64,000 bases of DNA from Sphingobium yanoikuyae (GTDB lineage: Bacteria > Pseudomonadota > Alphaproteobacteria > Sphingomonadales > Sphingomonadaceae), in assembly GCF_034424525.1 (NCBI RefSeq), contig NZ_CP139979.1, positions 5,091,849 through 5,155,848 on the forward strand, given 5' to 3'. Below the pieces are notes generated by a model. That model searched no databases and had not been told where the DNA came from. It saw only the letters and a list, made by a program, of their open reading frames with translations. How positions within the stretch are numbered: the stretch's first letter is position 1; each line of letters starts with the position of its first letter. Both the position numbers and the translations under genes were made by a program. This document shows, one piece after another, positions 37,043 to 45,385 of this stretch.

Positions 37043-39241
37043 TCAGAACTTGTAGTTCGCGCTGATCGTGAAATTGCGCGGGGCGCCGTAGCGATATTGG
37101 CTGAACGAACCGGCCTGGCTGTAATATTTCTTGTCGAACAGATTTTCGACATTGGCCTGGAGCTGCAGCTGCTCGGTCACGGCATAGCGCGCCATCAGGC
37201 TGACCAGAGTATAACCGTCCTGCTGGAAACGGAAGGGCACGGCCGGCGTGGTGCCGGGGATGGTGCCGTCCGAATAGGCCTTGCTGCGATAATTGACGCC
37301 GCCACCGATGGTCAGGCCGGTCAGCACGCCGGGCAGGTCATAGGTGGTGAAGATCTTGAGCAGCTTGCGCGGCTGCGCGGTGTTCACGTCGTTGCCGTCC
37401 GGATCCTCGATCTTGAACTGGCTGTAGCTGGCATTGACGTTCCAGCCCGGCAGCGGCTGGCCGGTGGCTTCCAGTTCGAAGCCCTTGCTGGTGACACCCT
37501 CGACCGCGCGATAGGGCTGGAAGGTCTGGCCGTTGAGGATGATTTCCGGGCCGTCCATCTCGCCGACATTATCCTGCTCGATGCGGAACAGTGCGATCGA
37601 GGTCTGCAGCGCATCGCCGAAGAAGCTGCTCTTGAGGCCGATTTCATAGGCGGCGCCGTTCAGCGGATCGAGCAGGCGCTGTTCGCGGTCATACAGGTTC
37701 TGCGGCTGGAAGATCTTGGTATAGCTGGCATAGACGCGATGGTTCGACGTGATGTCGTACAATGCGCCGACATAGGGGATGAACACATTGTCGTCGCCAT
37801 AGTCGCTCGGCCCGCTCCAGGCGAAGCCGCGCTGGTTCCAGCTGGCGATACGGCCGCCCAGGATGACCTTGAACGGATCGGCCACGTTCAGGCGGAACGC
37901 GCCATAATAGCCGGTCTGCTCGATCCGTTCCTGTTCGTTGCGCACCGCGTCGGTGCCCCAGACCGGCTCGGGAAAGGGCACGCCTTCCTGGCCGATCACC
38001 GGCACGTTCGTGGCCCACTCGTTATTCACGCCCGGCTGAGCGTTCGGTAAGTTGGGATTGAACTGGGTGAAGGGCGCCACATAATTGTCGGTGTGCCGCT
38101 TCAGCACGCTGTGCAGCGCGCCCAGCACGACCTCATGATCGCGGCCGAACAGCGCCACCTGGCCCTTCAACTGGGCGTCGATGCTGTTCTGGATGCTTTC
38201 ACCCTTGGACTTGTAGGGGTTGGTGCCGTCCATCGTGCCGGTCGCCTTGTCGACGCCGCCATAGAGATAGAGAAGCTGCGTATCGCCGGTGGTCTTGAGC
38301 CGGTTGTAATTGGCGGTCAGGTTCCAGCGATCGCCAAATTCCTGGCGCACCGTGGCATAGATATTCTGGTTGGTGGTGTTCCAGTAGGTCCAGTCCGCCG
38401 CCGTGGTCTGCGACCGGGGCAGGTCGGTCAGCGTGCCGTCGGTGTAGAAGGTGGGCAGCGCGCCCCAGGTCGCGCCCTTGGGCTTGCTGTCCTGGTGGCT
38501 CATGCCGACGCGGATCAGCGTGCTATCGGTGACGTCTGCCTCGACCACGCCATAGAGGACCCACTTCTTGCGGTCCTGAATGTCGATGAAATAGTCGCCC
38601 TTTTCATAGCGCCCGACCAGCCGGGCGCGGATGCGGCCATCGGCGGTCAGCGCGCCGCCAATGTCGGCCGACAGGCGCCAGGTGTTCCAGCTGCCGATGC
38701 TGGCATTGACATAGCCGGTCAGGTCGGTGGCGTCGGCATGCTTGCGCACCAGGTTGACCGACGCGGACGGATCGCCCGCGCCCGACAGCAGGCCGGTCGC
38801 GCCGCGCACGACCTCGATCCGTTCATAGATGGAGACGTCGATGCTGGTCTCGCCATTGCCACCGGCCAGCGTCCAGGCGGCGGGCACGCCATCGACCTGG
38901 GTGTTGCGGATCTCGAAGCCGCGCGCGAAGAAGCTGTTGCGCACGTCGTCGACTTCGTTGGCGGATACGCCCACCGCATTGGTGATGACATCCTTCACGC
39001 TGATCAGATTCTGGTCGAGGATACGCTGCGCGGTCATGATGCTGACCGACTGCGGGGTTTCCTGCACCGTCAGGCCCAGGCCGGTCGCGGTGTCGATCTT
39101 GTCGGGCAGGGTATAGGTGCCGGTGACGACGATCTGGTCGTCGCGATTCTCATCGGCCGGTGCGGCATTGGTCTGGGCGGCGGCGGGAAGGGCGACGACG
39201 CACAGCGCGGCGCCGGCAAGCCAGTGATATTTGGACAGCAT
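37043..39241 (-). CDS. TonB-dependent siderophore receptor
   Basis: A 732-residue outer-membrane receptor. The signal peptide is MLSKYHWLAGAALCVVALPAAAQ. The plug contains DDQIVVTGTYTLPDKIDTATGLGL, VQETPQSVSIMTAQRI and IERIEVVRGATGLLSGAGDPSASVNLVRK, typical of ferric-siderophore receptors. The C-terminus is NFTISANYKF. The start at 39241 is chosen because of the signal peptide; the frame continues upstream without homology. It has TTGCGA-type inverted repeats upstream, consistent with Fur control. The class of siderophore is not apparent. Confidence 0.92.
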   Translation of the reverse strand: MLSKYHWLAGAALCVVALPAAAQTNAAPADENRDDQIVVTGTYTLPDKIDTATGLGLTVQETPQSVSIMTAQRILDQNLISVKDVITNAVGVSANEVDDVRNSFFARGFEIRNTQVDGVPAAWTLAGGNGETSIDVSIYERIEVVRGATGLLSGAGDPSASVNLVRKHADATDLTGYVNASIGSWNTWRLSADIGGALTADGRIRARLVGRYEKGDYFIDIQDRKKWVLYGVVEADVTDSTLIRVGMSHQDSKPKGATWGALPTFYTDGTLTDLPRSQTTAADWTYWNTTNQNIYATVRQEFGDRWNLTANYNRLKTTGDTQLLYLYGGVDKATGTMDGTNPYKSKGESIQNSIDAQLKGQVALFGRDHEVVLGALHSVLKRHTDNYVAPFTQFNPNLPNAQPGVNNEWATNVPVIGQEGVPFPEPVWGTDAVRNEQERIEQTGYYGAFRLNVADPFKVILGGRIASWNQRGFAWSGPSDYGDDNVFIPYVGALYDITSNHRVYASYTKIFQPQNLYDREQRLLDPLNGAAYEIGLKSSFFGDALQTSIALFRIEQDNVGEMDGPEIILNGQTFQPYRAVEGVTSKGFELEATGQPLPGWNVNASYSQFKIEDPDGNDVNTAQPRKLLKIFTTYDLPGVLTGLTIGGGVNYRSKAYSDGTIPGTTPAVPFRFQQDGYTLVSLMARYAVTEQLQLQANVENLFDKKYYSQAGSFSQYRYGAPRNFTISANYKF

Positions 39242-39887
39242 GAAGACCCCTGTTTTCTGGAAGGAAATTGGGCGTCGTCCTAAGGGATGTTGCGAGGCGA
39301 TCGCAACAATAATGCGAATGCGTCGCAATGCTATTTTGCGCAAAATATGCGAATATTTCCCTCTGTGACCATATTGCCACAGATCCCGCCGTCGACCGGC
39401 GGGTGATGCGCGGCGCGGCTGCGGCCGGTCAAGGCGTCCCTCGGCCTGCTCCGCACGCCGGATCGTCAAATAATGTTTCAAGTCAATGTTATGAAAGCGC
39501 AAAAATAGAAATTCGGAATTTGTTCCGCGCGGAAGCTGATTTTTGTTTCACAACAACAGGGTGCTTCTTGGCGAAGTGTGTTGGAAATCTATAGCTGTCC
39601 TGACTCAAGTGGATCGCGTTAACACTTTCCGTCTTTGCCTTCGTTTCGTCGCATCATCCACTCATCTGGCCTGCGCAACACGGCCGGAACACGGGCTGTT
39701 CATGCAGCAGAAAGCCGGACACGAACAGGCAATGTGTCTGGCGCATCCCACGGCGCCAAGACGTCAAAATTTATGAAGGTCAGAAGAAGGGGGTTCTGAC
39801 GGTTCGAAACGCCACCAGGCGGCCGCCGTCGGACGACAAGCTGCGATGCTGCAGGCCCGACCGATCGAGAAGTGAAGGAGCAGCGTG
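39242..39887. promoter_or_regulatory. Intergenic region with iron-regulatory-like inverted repeats
   Basis: A 646-bp stretch without a convincing gene between the divergent siderophore receptor and OmpA-like genes. Its left third holds a cluster of TTGCGA/TCGCAA-type repeats (39288-39347). An AT-rich patch around 39470-39600 contains CGGAA-TTTG-TTCCG (39514-39527). The remainder, to about 39870, shows nothing clear except the AAGGAG ribosome site at 39875-39880. Confidence 0.6.
39288..39347 (-). promoter_or_regulatory. Array of three putative Fur-like boxes
   Basis: Three sites occur within 60 bp: TGTTGCGA-N5-TCGCAACA (39288-39308), TGCGA-N5-TCGCA (39313-39327) and the 16-bp palindrome TATTTTGCGCAAAATA (39332-39347). 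Similar GCGAATnATTCGC-type Fur sites are known in other Proteobacteria. They lie 47-106 bp upstream of the receptor start. Confidence 0.55.
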
Positions 39888-40763
39888 ATGCCTATCATGT
39901 CCAAAAACCAAAAATATCTTGTGATGCTTGCCCTGCTGGCCGGGGCCGCCCCGGCCGCCGTCGTGGCGCAGGACCAGGCCCAGGACGCGCCGCCGGCCGA
40001 TGTGTCGGCCAGCGTCGCCATGCCGGCCGCCGAACTGACGGAGGGGCCCGAGATCAAGGGCATCATCTCCGCGCGCAGCGGCGACCGGATGCAGGTGACC
40101 GCCGCCGACGGCAGCAAGAGCGTCATCACCATCAATGATGATACCAAGATCAGCGCCAGCAAGGGGCTGTTCGGCCTTGGCCGCGACCATCTGGCCGCGA
40201 CATCGCTGCTGAACGGTCTGCCGGTGACGGTGAAGACCCTGCAGGCCGGCGAAGGGCTGCTTGCCAGCAAGATCGCCCTGCAGAACAAGGATCTCAAGAC
40301 CGCGTCGATGATCAACAACGGCACGGCCCAGCGGTTCGACGAACAGACCGCCGCGACCGAGGCCTTGCGCGGCCGCATGGGGGAGATCGACCAGTATAAT
40401 GTGAAGGGCACGACCAACGTCAATTTCGACACCGGCAAGGCGGTGCTGTCGGATCAGGCGAAGAATGACCTCTGCGCCGCGGCGACCTCGGCCAATGGCA
40501 TGAGCAACGCGCTGCTGCTGGTCGTGGGCTATACCGACTCCACCGGCGGCGAAGAGCTGAATCAGGAGCTCAGCGAAAAGCGTGCCTCGCGCGTGGTCAA
40601 TTATCTGCAGCAGGCGTGCGGCTGGAAGCCCTATCGCATGCTGACCCCCACCGGCATGGCCGAGGCCGATCCGGTGGCCAGCAATGACACGGTCGAGGGC
40701 AAGGCGCAGAATCGCCGCGTCGCGGTGAATATCCTCGTCAGCAAGGCCGTCGACGGCCTCTGA
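39888..40763 (+). CDS. OmpA-family outer-membrane/periplasmic protein
   Basis: A 291-residue exported protein. After the signal peptide (ending AVVAQDQ), a region EIKGIISARSGDRMQVTAADGSKSVITINDDTKI resembles DUF5666-like beta-strand domains. The C-terminal OmpA domain shows VNFDTGKAVLSDQAK, VVGYTDSTGGEELNQELSEKRA and NRRVAVNI, which bind peptidoglycan. ATG 39888 has AAGGAG 7 bp upstream. It ends at an intrinsic terminator. Confidence 0.88.
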   Translation: MPIMSKNQKYLVMLALLAGAAPAAVVAQDQAQDAPPADVSASVAMPAAELTEGPEIKGIISARSGDRMQVTAADGSKSVITINDDTKISASKGLFGLGRDHLAATSLLNGLPVTVKTLQAGEGLLASKIALQNKDLKTASMINNGTAQRFDEQTAATEALRGRMGEIDQYNVKGTTNVNFDTGKAVLSDQAKNDLCAAATSANGMSNALLLVVGYTDSTGGEELNQELSEKRASRVVNYLQQACGWKPYRMLTPTGMAEADPVASNDTVEGKAQNRRVAVNILVSKAVDGL

Positions 40764-40770
40764 CCCCTGC

Positions 40771-40799
40771 GGGGTGGGCCCTTGCCCACCCCCATTTTT
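40771..40799 (+). terminator. Intrinsic terminator of the OmpA-like gene
   Basis: A 9-bp stem, GGGGTGGGC (40771-40779) with GCCCACCCC (40784-40792), CCTT loop, then CATTTTT. Confidence 0.85.
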
Positions 40800-40815
40800 G
40801 CGCTCCGATCGCGCG

Positions 40816-40843
40816 ACTTCGCAAAAATCTTCTATTGCGAAGT
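40816..40843. repeat. Perfect inverted repeat upstream of the ABC-F gene
   Basis: Arms ACTTCGCAA (40816-40824) and TTGCGAAGT (40835-40843) with a 10-bp spacer. It could be an operator or an RNA hairpin in the ABC-F leader. Confidence 0.5.
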
Positions 40844-40961
40844 GGTGACTGCGGACCGGCAGCGGCGCAAATGCGTCCTCTGCGACACTATATATTTTGC
40901 AGCTTTCGCAAGCGCGCCAAGCCGCTTCACCCCCCGCCGCACCTCTGCTACAGGCGCGGCC

Positions 40962-42830
40962 ATGCTTAACTTGAACGGTATCACCGTGCGCCTGGGCGGC
41001 CGCACCATCCTCGACCGCGCCGGCGCCGCGCTGCCGCCGCGCAGCCGCGTCGGCCTCATCGGCCGCAACGGCGCGGGCAAGTCGACCCTGATGAAGGTGA
41101 TGATCGGCCAGCTCGACCCGGACGAGGGCAGTTGCGACATGCCGCGCGACACCCGCCTGGGCTATATCGCGCAGGAAGCCCCCTCGGGCACCGCGACCCC
41201 GTTCGACACCGTGCTTGCCGCCGACAAGGAACGGGCCGAATTGATGGCGGAGGCCGAGCATACCGAGGATCCCGATCGTCTCGGCCATATCTATGAGCGG
41301 CTGACCACGATCGACGCCTATACCGCGCCCGCGCGCGCCGCCCGCATCCTCGTCGGCCTCGGTTTCGACGAGGAAATGCAGGGCCGTCCGCTCGACAGCT
41401 ATTCGGGCGGCTGGAAGATGCGCGTTGCCTTGGCGGCGCTGCTCTTCTCCAACCCGGACCTGCTGCTGCTCGACGAACCGTCGAACCATCTCGATCTCGA
41501 AGCGACCTTGTGGCTGGAGAATTTCCTCAAGGCCTATCGCGGCACCGTGGTCATCATCAGCCATGAGCGCGATCTGCTCAACAATGTGGTCGACTATATC
41601 CTGCATCTCGAAGGCGGGAAGGTGACCCTTTATCCCGGCGGCTATGACGCGTTCGAGCGCCAGCGCGCCGAGCGCCTGGCCCAGCAGGAGGCGGCACGCG
41701 CCAAGCAGCAGGCCGAGCGCGAGAAGCTGCAGGATTATGTCGCCCGCAACTCGGCCCGCGCCTCGACCGCGAAGCAGGCCCAGTCGCGCGCCAAGGCGCT
41801 GGCCAAGATGCAGCCCATTGCCGCTGCGATCGAAGACCCCAGCCTGCATTTCGGTTTCCCAAGCCCCGCCGAACTGCGCCCGCCGCTCATCACCATGGAC
41901 ATGGCCTCGGTCGGCTATGACGACACGCCGATCCTGCGCCGCGTCAATCTGCGCATCGATCCCGACGATCGTCTGGCGCTGCTCGGCCGCAACGGCAACG
42001 GCAAGACCACGCTGGCGCGCCTGATCGCGGCGCAGCTGGCGCCGATGGAAGGCGCCATCAACAGCTCGGCCAAGATGAATGTCGGTTATTTCACCCAATA
42101 TCAGGTGGAGGAGCTGGACGTCACCGACACGCCGCTGGAGCATATGACCCGCGTCATGAAGGGGGCGACGCCCGGTGCGGTGCGTGCCCAGCTTGGCCGT
42201 TTCGGCTTTTCCGGCGAGCGCGCGACGCAGAAGGTCGGCTCCATGTCGGGTGGCGAGCGCGCGCGTCTGGCGCTGGCGCTCATCACCCGCGATGCGCCGC
42301 ACCTGCTGATCCTCGACGAACCGACCAACCATCTGGACGTCGACAGCCGCGAGGCGCTGGTGCAGGCGCTCAACGAATATTCGGGCGCCGTCGTCATCGT
42401 CAGCCACGATCGCCACATGATCGAACTGGTCGCCGACCGGCTGGTGCTGGTCGACAATGGCACCGCCCAGCCGTTCGACGGATCGCTCGACGATTATACC
42501 GACATCATCCTGCGCAAGGCGGACGGCAACCCGTCGGGCGGCGACGCGCCCAAGGTCGATCGCAAGGCGGACAAGAAGGCCGCTGCCGAATGGCGCGAGA
42601 AGCAGAAGACGCTCAAGAACGCGGTCAACAAGGCCGAGCGCGAGATGTCGACGCTGATCGCCGAGCGCAAGCGCATCGACGCCGTGCTGTCCGATCCCAA
42701 GAGCGCGACCGGCGCCGAGGCGAAGATGACCACCAGCGAACTCATGGTGAAGCGCGCATCGGTCGAGAAGAAGCTGGAAGCGGCCGAGGAAGTCTGGATG
42801 GAAGCCGGCGCGGCGCTGGAAGCCGGCTGA
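40962..42830 (+). CDS. ABC-F family ATPase
   Basis: A 622-residue soluble protein with two ABC domains and no membrane segments. Walker A motifs are GRNGAGKST and GRNGNGKTT. Signature motifs are SGGWKMRVALAALL and SGGERARLALAL. Walker B motifs are LLLLDEPSNHLD and LLILDEPTNHLD. A charged linker (ERQRAERLAQQEAARAKQQ) and a C-terminal coiled coil (KQKTLKNAVNKAEREMST) match Uup/EttA-type translation factors. The upstream frame is open but the ATG at 40962 begins the domain (MLNLNGITVRLGGRT). Confidence 0.93.
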   Translation: MLNLNGITVRLGGRTILDRAGAALPPRSRVGLIGRNGAGKSTLMKVMIGQLDPDEGSCDMPRDTRLGYIAQEAPSGTATPFDTVLAADKERAELMAEAEHTEDPDRLGHIYERLTTIDAYTAPARAARILVGLGFDEEMQGRPLDSYSGGWKMRVALAALLFSNPDLLLLDEPSNHLDLEATLWLENFLKAYRGTVVIISHERDLLNNVVDYILHLEGGKVTLYPGGYDAFERQRAERLAQQEAARAKQQAEREKLQDYVARNSARASTAKQAQSRAKALAKMQPIAAAIEDPSLHFGFPSPAELRPPLITMDMASVGYDDTPILRRVNLRIDPDDRLALLGRNGNGKTTLARLIAAQLAPMEGAINSSAKMNVGYFTQYQVEELDVTDTPLEHMTRVMKGATPGAVRAQLGRFGFSGERATQKVGSMSGGERARLALALITRDAPHLLILDEPTNHLDVDSREALVQALNEYSGAVVIVSHDRHMIELVADRLVLVDNGTAQPFDGSLDDYTDIILRKADGNPSGGDAPKVDRKADKKAAAEWREKQKTLKNAVNKAEREMSTLIAERKRIDAVLSDPKSATGAEAKMTTSELMVKRASVEKKLEAAEEVWMEAGAALEAG

Positions 42831-42841
42831 TTCTCCGGCTT

Positions 42842-42907
42842 TAGACCCTGATTCACGCCATCGGTGAAAGCGCGGAGCGCTTCCACCTCAGACGATCAGG
42901 GTCTAGA
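42842..42907 (-). repeat. Dispersed intergenic repeat, copy A
   Basis: Read on the minus strand, this begins TCTAGACCCTGATCGT, continues through GGAAGCGCT and ends GAATCAGGGTCTA. Its ends form an 11-bp inverted repeat (TAGACCCTGAT/ATCAGGGTCTA). A clearly related copy lies at 62205-62271. It supplies the stop codon region of the AI-2E gene. Confidence 0.75.
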
Positions 42908-43997
42908 ATGTCAGCGGTGGCGCGCCCGCTTCGTGGGAGCGGGTGCGGATCACGATCTGCCAGGTGGCGATGAACAGGGCGGCGATCACCGGCCCGATGA
43001 CGATGCCGTTGAAACCGAACAATTGCAGCCCGCCGAGCGTGGTGATCAGCACGACATAATCGGGGATGCGGGTGTCGCGGCCGACCAGGATCGGGCGCAG
43101 CAGATTGTCGACCATGCCGATCACGAACATGCCGCAGAAGATCAGGATCAGCCCCTTCCAGATCGCGCCGGTCGCCAGCAGATAGATCGCCACCGGTGCC
43201 CAGATGAGGCCAGTGCCGACGGCCGGCAGCAGCGAGAAGAAGCCCATCATCACGCCCCACAGCAGCGCGCCGGAAATGCCCAGTGCGCCGAACACCAGCC
43301 CGCCGATCAGCCCCTGCAGGATGGCGACGACGATACTACCTTTGATCGTGGCGCGGATGACGATGACGAATTGCCGCATCAGCGCGCGGCGATGCAGCAC
43401 CCGCAGCGGCGCGGCCCGGTCCAGCTTGCGCGCCAGATCCAGCCCGTCGCGCAGCAGGAAGAAGGTGAGATAGAGCATCACTGTCAGCGCGATGAGGAAG
43501 CTGAAGGCGCTCTGGCCGATCAGGAAGGCCTGGGCCGCGACGGTGCGGAAACTGGCGGTCAGGCCGTCGGTCAGCAGCCGCTGGACCGCCGCGAAATTGG
43601 ATATGCCCAGCCGCCGCAGGCCGATCGACGCCCAGTCAGGCAGCGCCGCCTGGAACTGCGCGAACATGTGGGGAATGTTGATCTTCCCCACATTGATCTG
43701 GGCGTAGAGCGCGGTCGCTTCCTGCACCAGCGCGATCGACAGGATGATGGCCGGCACGATCACGATGGCGATGATCAGCAGCAGCGTCAGCAGCGCGGCG
43801 CTGTTGCGATGGCCGGGGATCAGCTTGAGCAGTCCCTGGTTCACCGGGATGAACAGGATGGCGACGATCACGCCCCAGAGGATCGCCCCGAAGAAGGGCT
43901 CGACCACCAGCGCGAAGGCGATGGAAACCAGCACCACCAGGGCGACGAACACCCCATCCTCAATCTGCGTTCGGCGATGCCGGCTCTGTCGTTCCAT
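42903..43997 (-). CDS. AI-2E family (PerM-like) membrane protein
   Basis: A 364-residue integral membrane protein. Seven or eight hydrophobic helices are visible, including FVALVVLVSIAFALVVEPFFGAILWG at the N-terminus. The conserved family segment FGALGISGALLWGVMMGFFSLLPAVGTGLIWAP follows, with the C-terminal GLQLFGFNGIVIGPVIAALFIATW. Family members transport AI-2, Na+/H+ or other ions; which applies here is unknown. It is convergent with the ABC-F gene. Confidence 0.9.
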   Translation of the reverse strand: MERQSRHRRTQIEDGVFVALVVLVSIAFALVVEPFFGAILWGVIVAILFIPVNQGLLKLIPGHRNSAALLTLLLIIAIVIVPAIILSIALVQEATALYAQINVGKINIPHMFAQFQAALPDWASIGLRRLGISNFAAVQRLLTDGLTASFRTVAAQAFLIGQSAFSFLIALTVMLYLTFFLLRDGLDLARKLDRAAPLRVLHRRALMRQFVIVIRATIKGSIVVAILQGLIGGLVFGALGISGALLWGVMMGFFSLLPAVGTGLIWAPVAIYLLATGAIWKGLILIFCGMFVIGMVDNLLRPILVGRDTRIPDYVVLITTLGGLQLFGFNGIVIGPVIAALFIATWQIVIRTRSHEAGAPPLTF

Positions 43998-44046
43998 GTC
44001 CGCTCTTTGGCAGAAACCGTTACGTTAATCCATGCATCGCATGGTC

Positions 44047-45282
44047 TTATTGCGTCTTGGCGTCAAAGTTGAAGGTCACCATCACTTTGGGATCAAGGCC
44101 GGTGCTGCTGTCGCCATTGCCCACGCCAAAGGGCAGGCGGGCGACGCTGGCCGATCCGCTGACCTTGCGGCTCTTGCCGCTGCCCGACAGGGTGAAGCGG
44201 ATCGCCTGCGGCTTGGCCACGCCCTTCAGCGTCAGCGTGCCATGGGCGCGATAGCCGTTGGCGCCGCTCTTCTCCGCCCCCTTGGCAACGAAGGTCGCGG
44301 TCGGGTGGGCGGCGCTGCCGAAGAACTCGTCGCCCGGCAGCATGCCATCCTTGTATGCGTCGCCGACGCTGGCCGATGCCATGTCGATCGTTACCTTGAT
44401 GTCGGCGCTTTCGGGATGGTCGGGGTCCATCACGACCTTCGCGGTCCATTTCGAGAAATTGCCGCTGATCGTCTCGCCGCTGTTGCCGACGGAAAAGCCG
44501 ATCTTGCCGCCGGGTTGCACCGCCCAGGCCGGCGGCGGGCCGGCCGGTTCCTCGGCGACGGCCGCGGTCTCGTTCGCAGCCGGGGCGGCGGCATTGTCGC
44601 TCGCATTGCCGGCGGCTTCGACGGCATTGTCTTCGGCAGGCGCCTCGACCGCATTGGCGGCGGGCGCATCCGGCGCGACGGGCGCGGCACCCGGCAGGAT
44701 CGCCCGGCCGAGCAGGAAGCCAACGAGGATCAGCGCGGGCAATCCCAGCAGCAAGGCGGTCGAGCGGCCCGGCACCATCCGCCAGATCAGCCCGTCGCGC
44801 ATCAGCACATGATGGCGCAGCGCGCCCGCGACATGCAGCGCGACCAGCGCGATGCCGATCCAGGCGAGCAGGCTATGGCCACCTTCGGCCAGGCCATGGC
44901 TCGCCATTGGCAGCGGCAGATGGGGCAGGGGTATGACGCCGAAGAACAGGGTCGGCACCTTGACCTTGGCGGTCGAGACCAGCGCCCAGCCGGTCAGCGG
45001 CGCGCCCAGCATGAAGGCATAGAGGCCGACATGGACGCTGGACGCCAGCGCGCCCTGCCAGCCACCCTCCAGCTTGGCCGGGCGTGGTTTCCACCAGCGC
45101 ACGCCGATGCGCAGCAGCGTCAGCAGCAGCACAGTGATGCCGATCGACTTGTGCAACTGGAACAGCGCAAAGCCGCGCGCGCCCAGACTGCCCAGCGCCC
45201 AGCCGACGGCGATCTGGAAGGCGAGCAGGGCGGCGATCGCCCAGTGCAAGATGATGGCGGCCAGGCTGTAACGCTGCGGCAT
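44047..45282 (-). CDS. Cytochrome b561 - YceI domain fusion protein
   Basis: A 411-residue fusion. Residues 1-~165 are a bacterial cytochrome b561 with haem-ligand-like H13, H44, H84/H150 and H157 in four transmembrane helices. A fifth helix (LLLGLPALILVGFLLG) leads into an Ala/Pro/Glu-rich linker (~200-260). The C-terminal ~150 residues (WAVQPGGKIGFSVGNSGETISGNFSKW...DIKVTIDMASASVGD) form a periplasmic YceI lipocalin-like domain that binds polyisoprenoids such as quinones. The two are usually encoded as separate neighbours. A quinone-linked electron-transfer role is inferred. Confidence 0.88.
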   Translation of the reverse strand: MPQRYSLAAIILHWAIAALLAFQIAVGWALGSLGARGFALFQLHKSIGITVLLLTLLRIGVRWWKPRPAKLEGGWQGALASSVHVGLYAFMLGAPLTGWALVSTAKVKVPTLFFGVIPLPHLPLPMASHGLAEGGHSLLAWIGIALVALHVAGALRHHVLMRDGLIWRMVPGRSTALLLGLPALILVGFLLGRAILPGAAPVAPDAPAANAVEAPAEDNAVEAAGNASDNAAAPAANETAAVAEEPAGPPPAWAVQPGGKIGFSVGNSGETISGNFSKWTAKVVMDPDHPESADIKVTIDMASASVGDAYKDGMLPGDEFFGSAAHPTATFVAKGAEKSGANGYRAHGTLTLKGVAKPQAIRFTLSGSGKSRKVSGSASVARLPFGVGNGDSSTGLDPKVMVTFNFDAKTQ

Positions 45283-45385
45283 ATGGACTACCCCGAAAAT
45301 GACCCTGTTGGATTGGGCGCAAAATTATGTCGCGGGGGTAATGAAGTCCATCGTCGCAGCCGGAAACGATCCGTTGCCGGGTGGA

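Noticed and set aside
39543..39776. Possible 77-residue protein in the OmpA upstream region
   Set aside because: No ribosome site or domain is evident, and composition looks like intergenic DNA.
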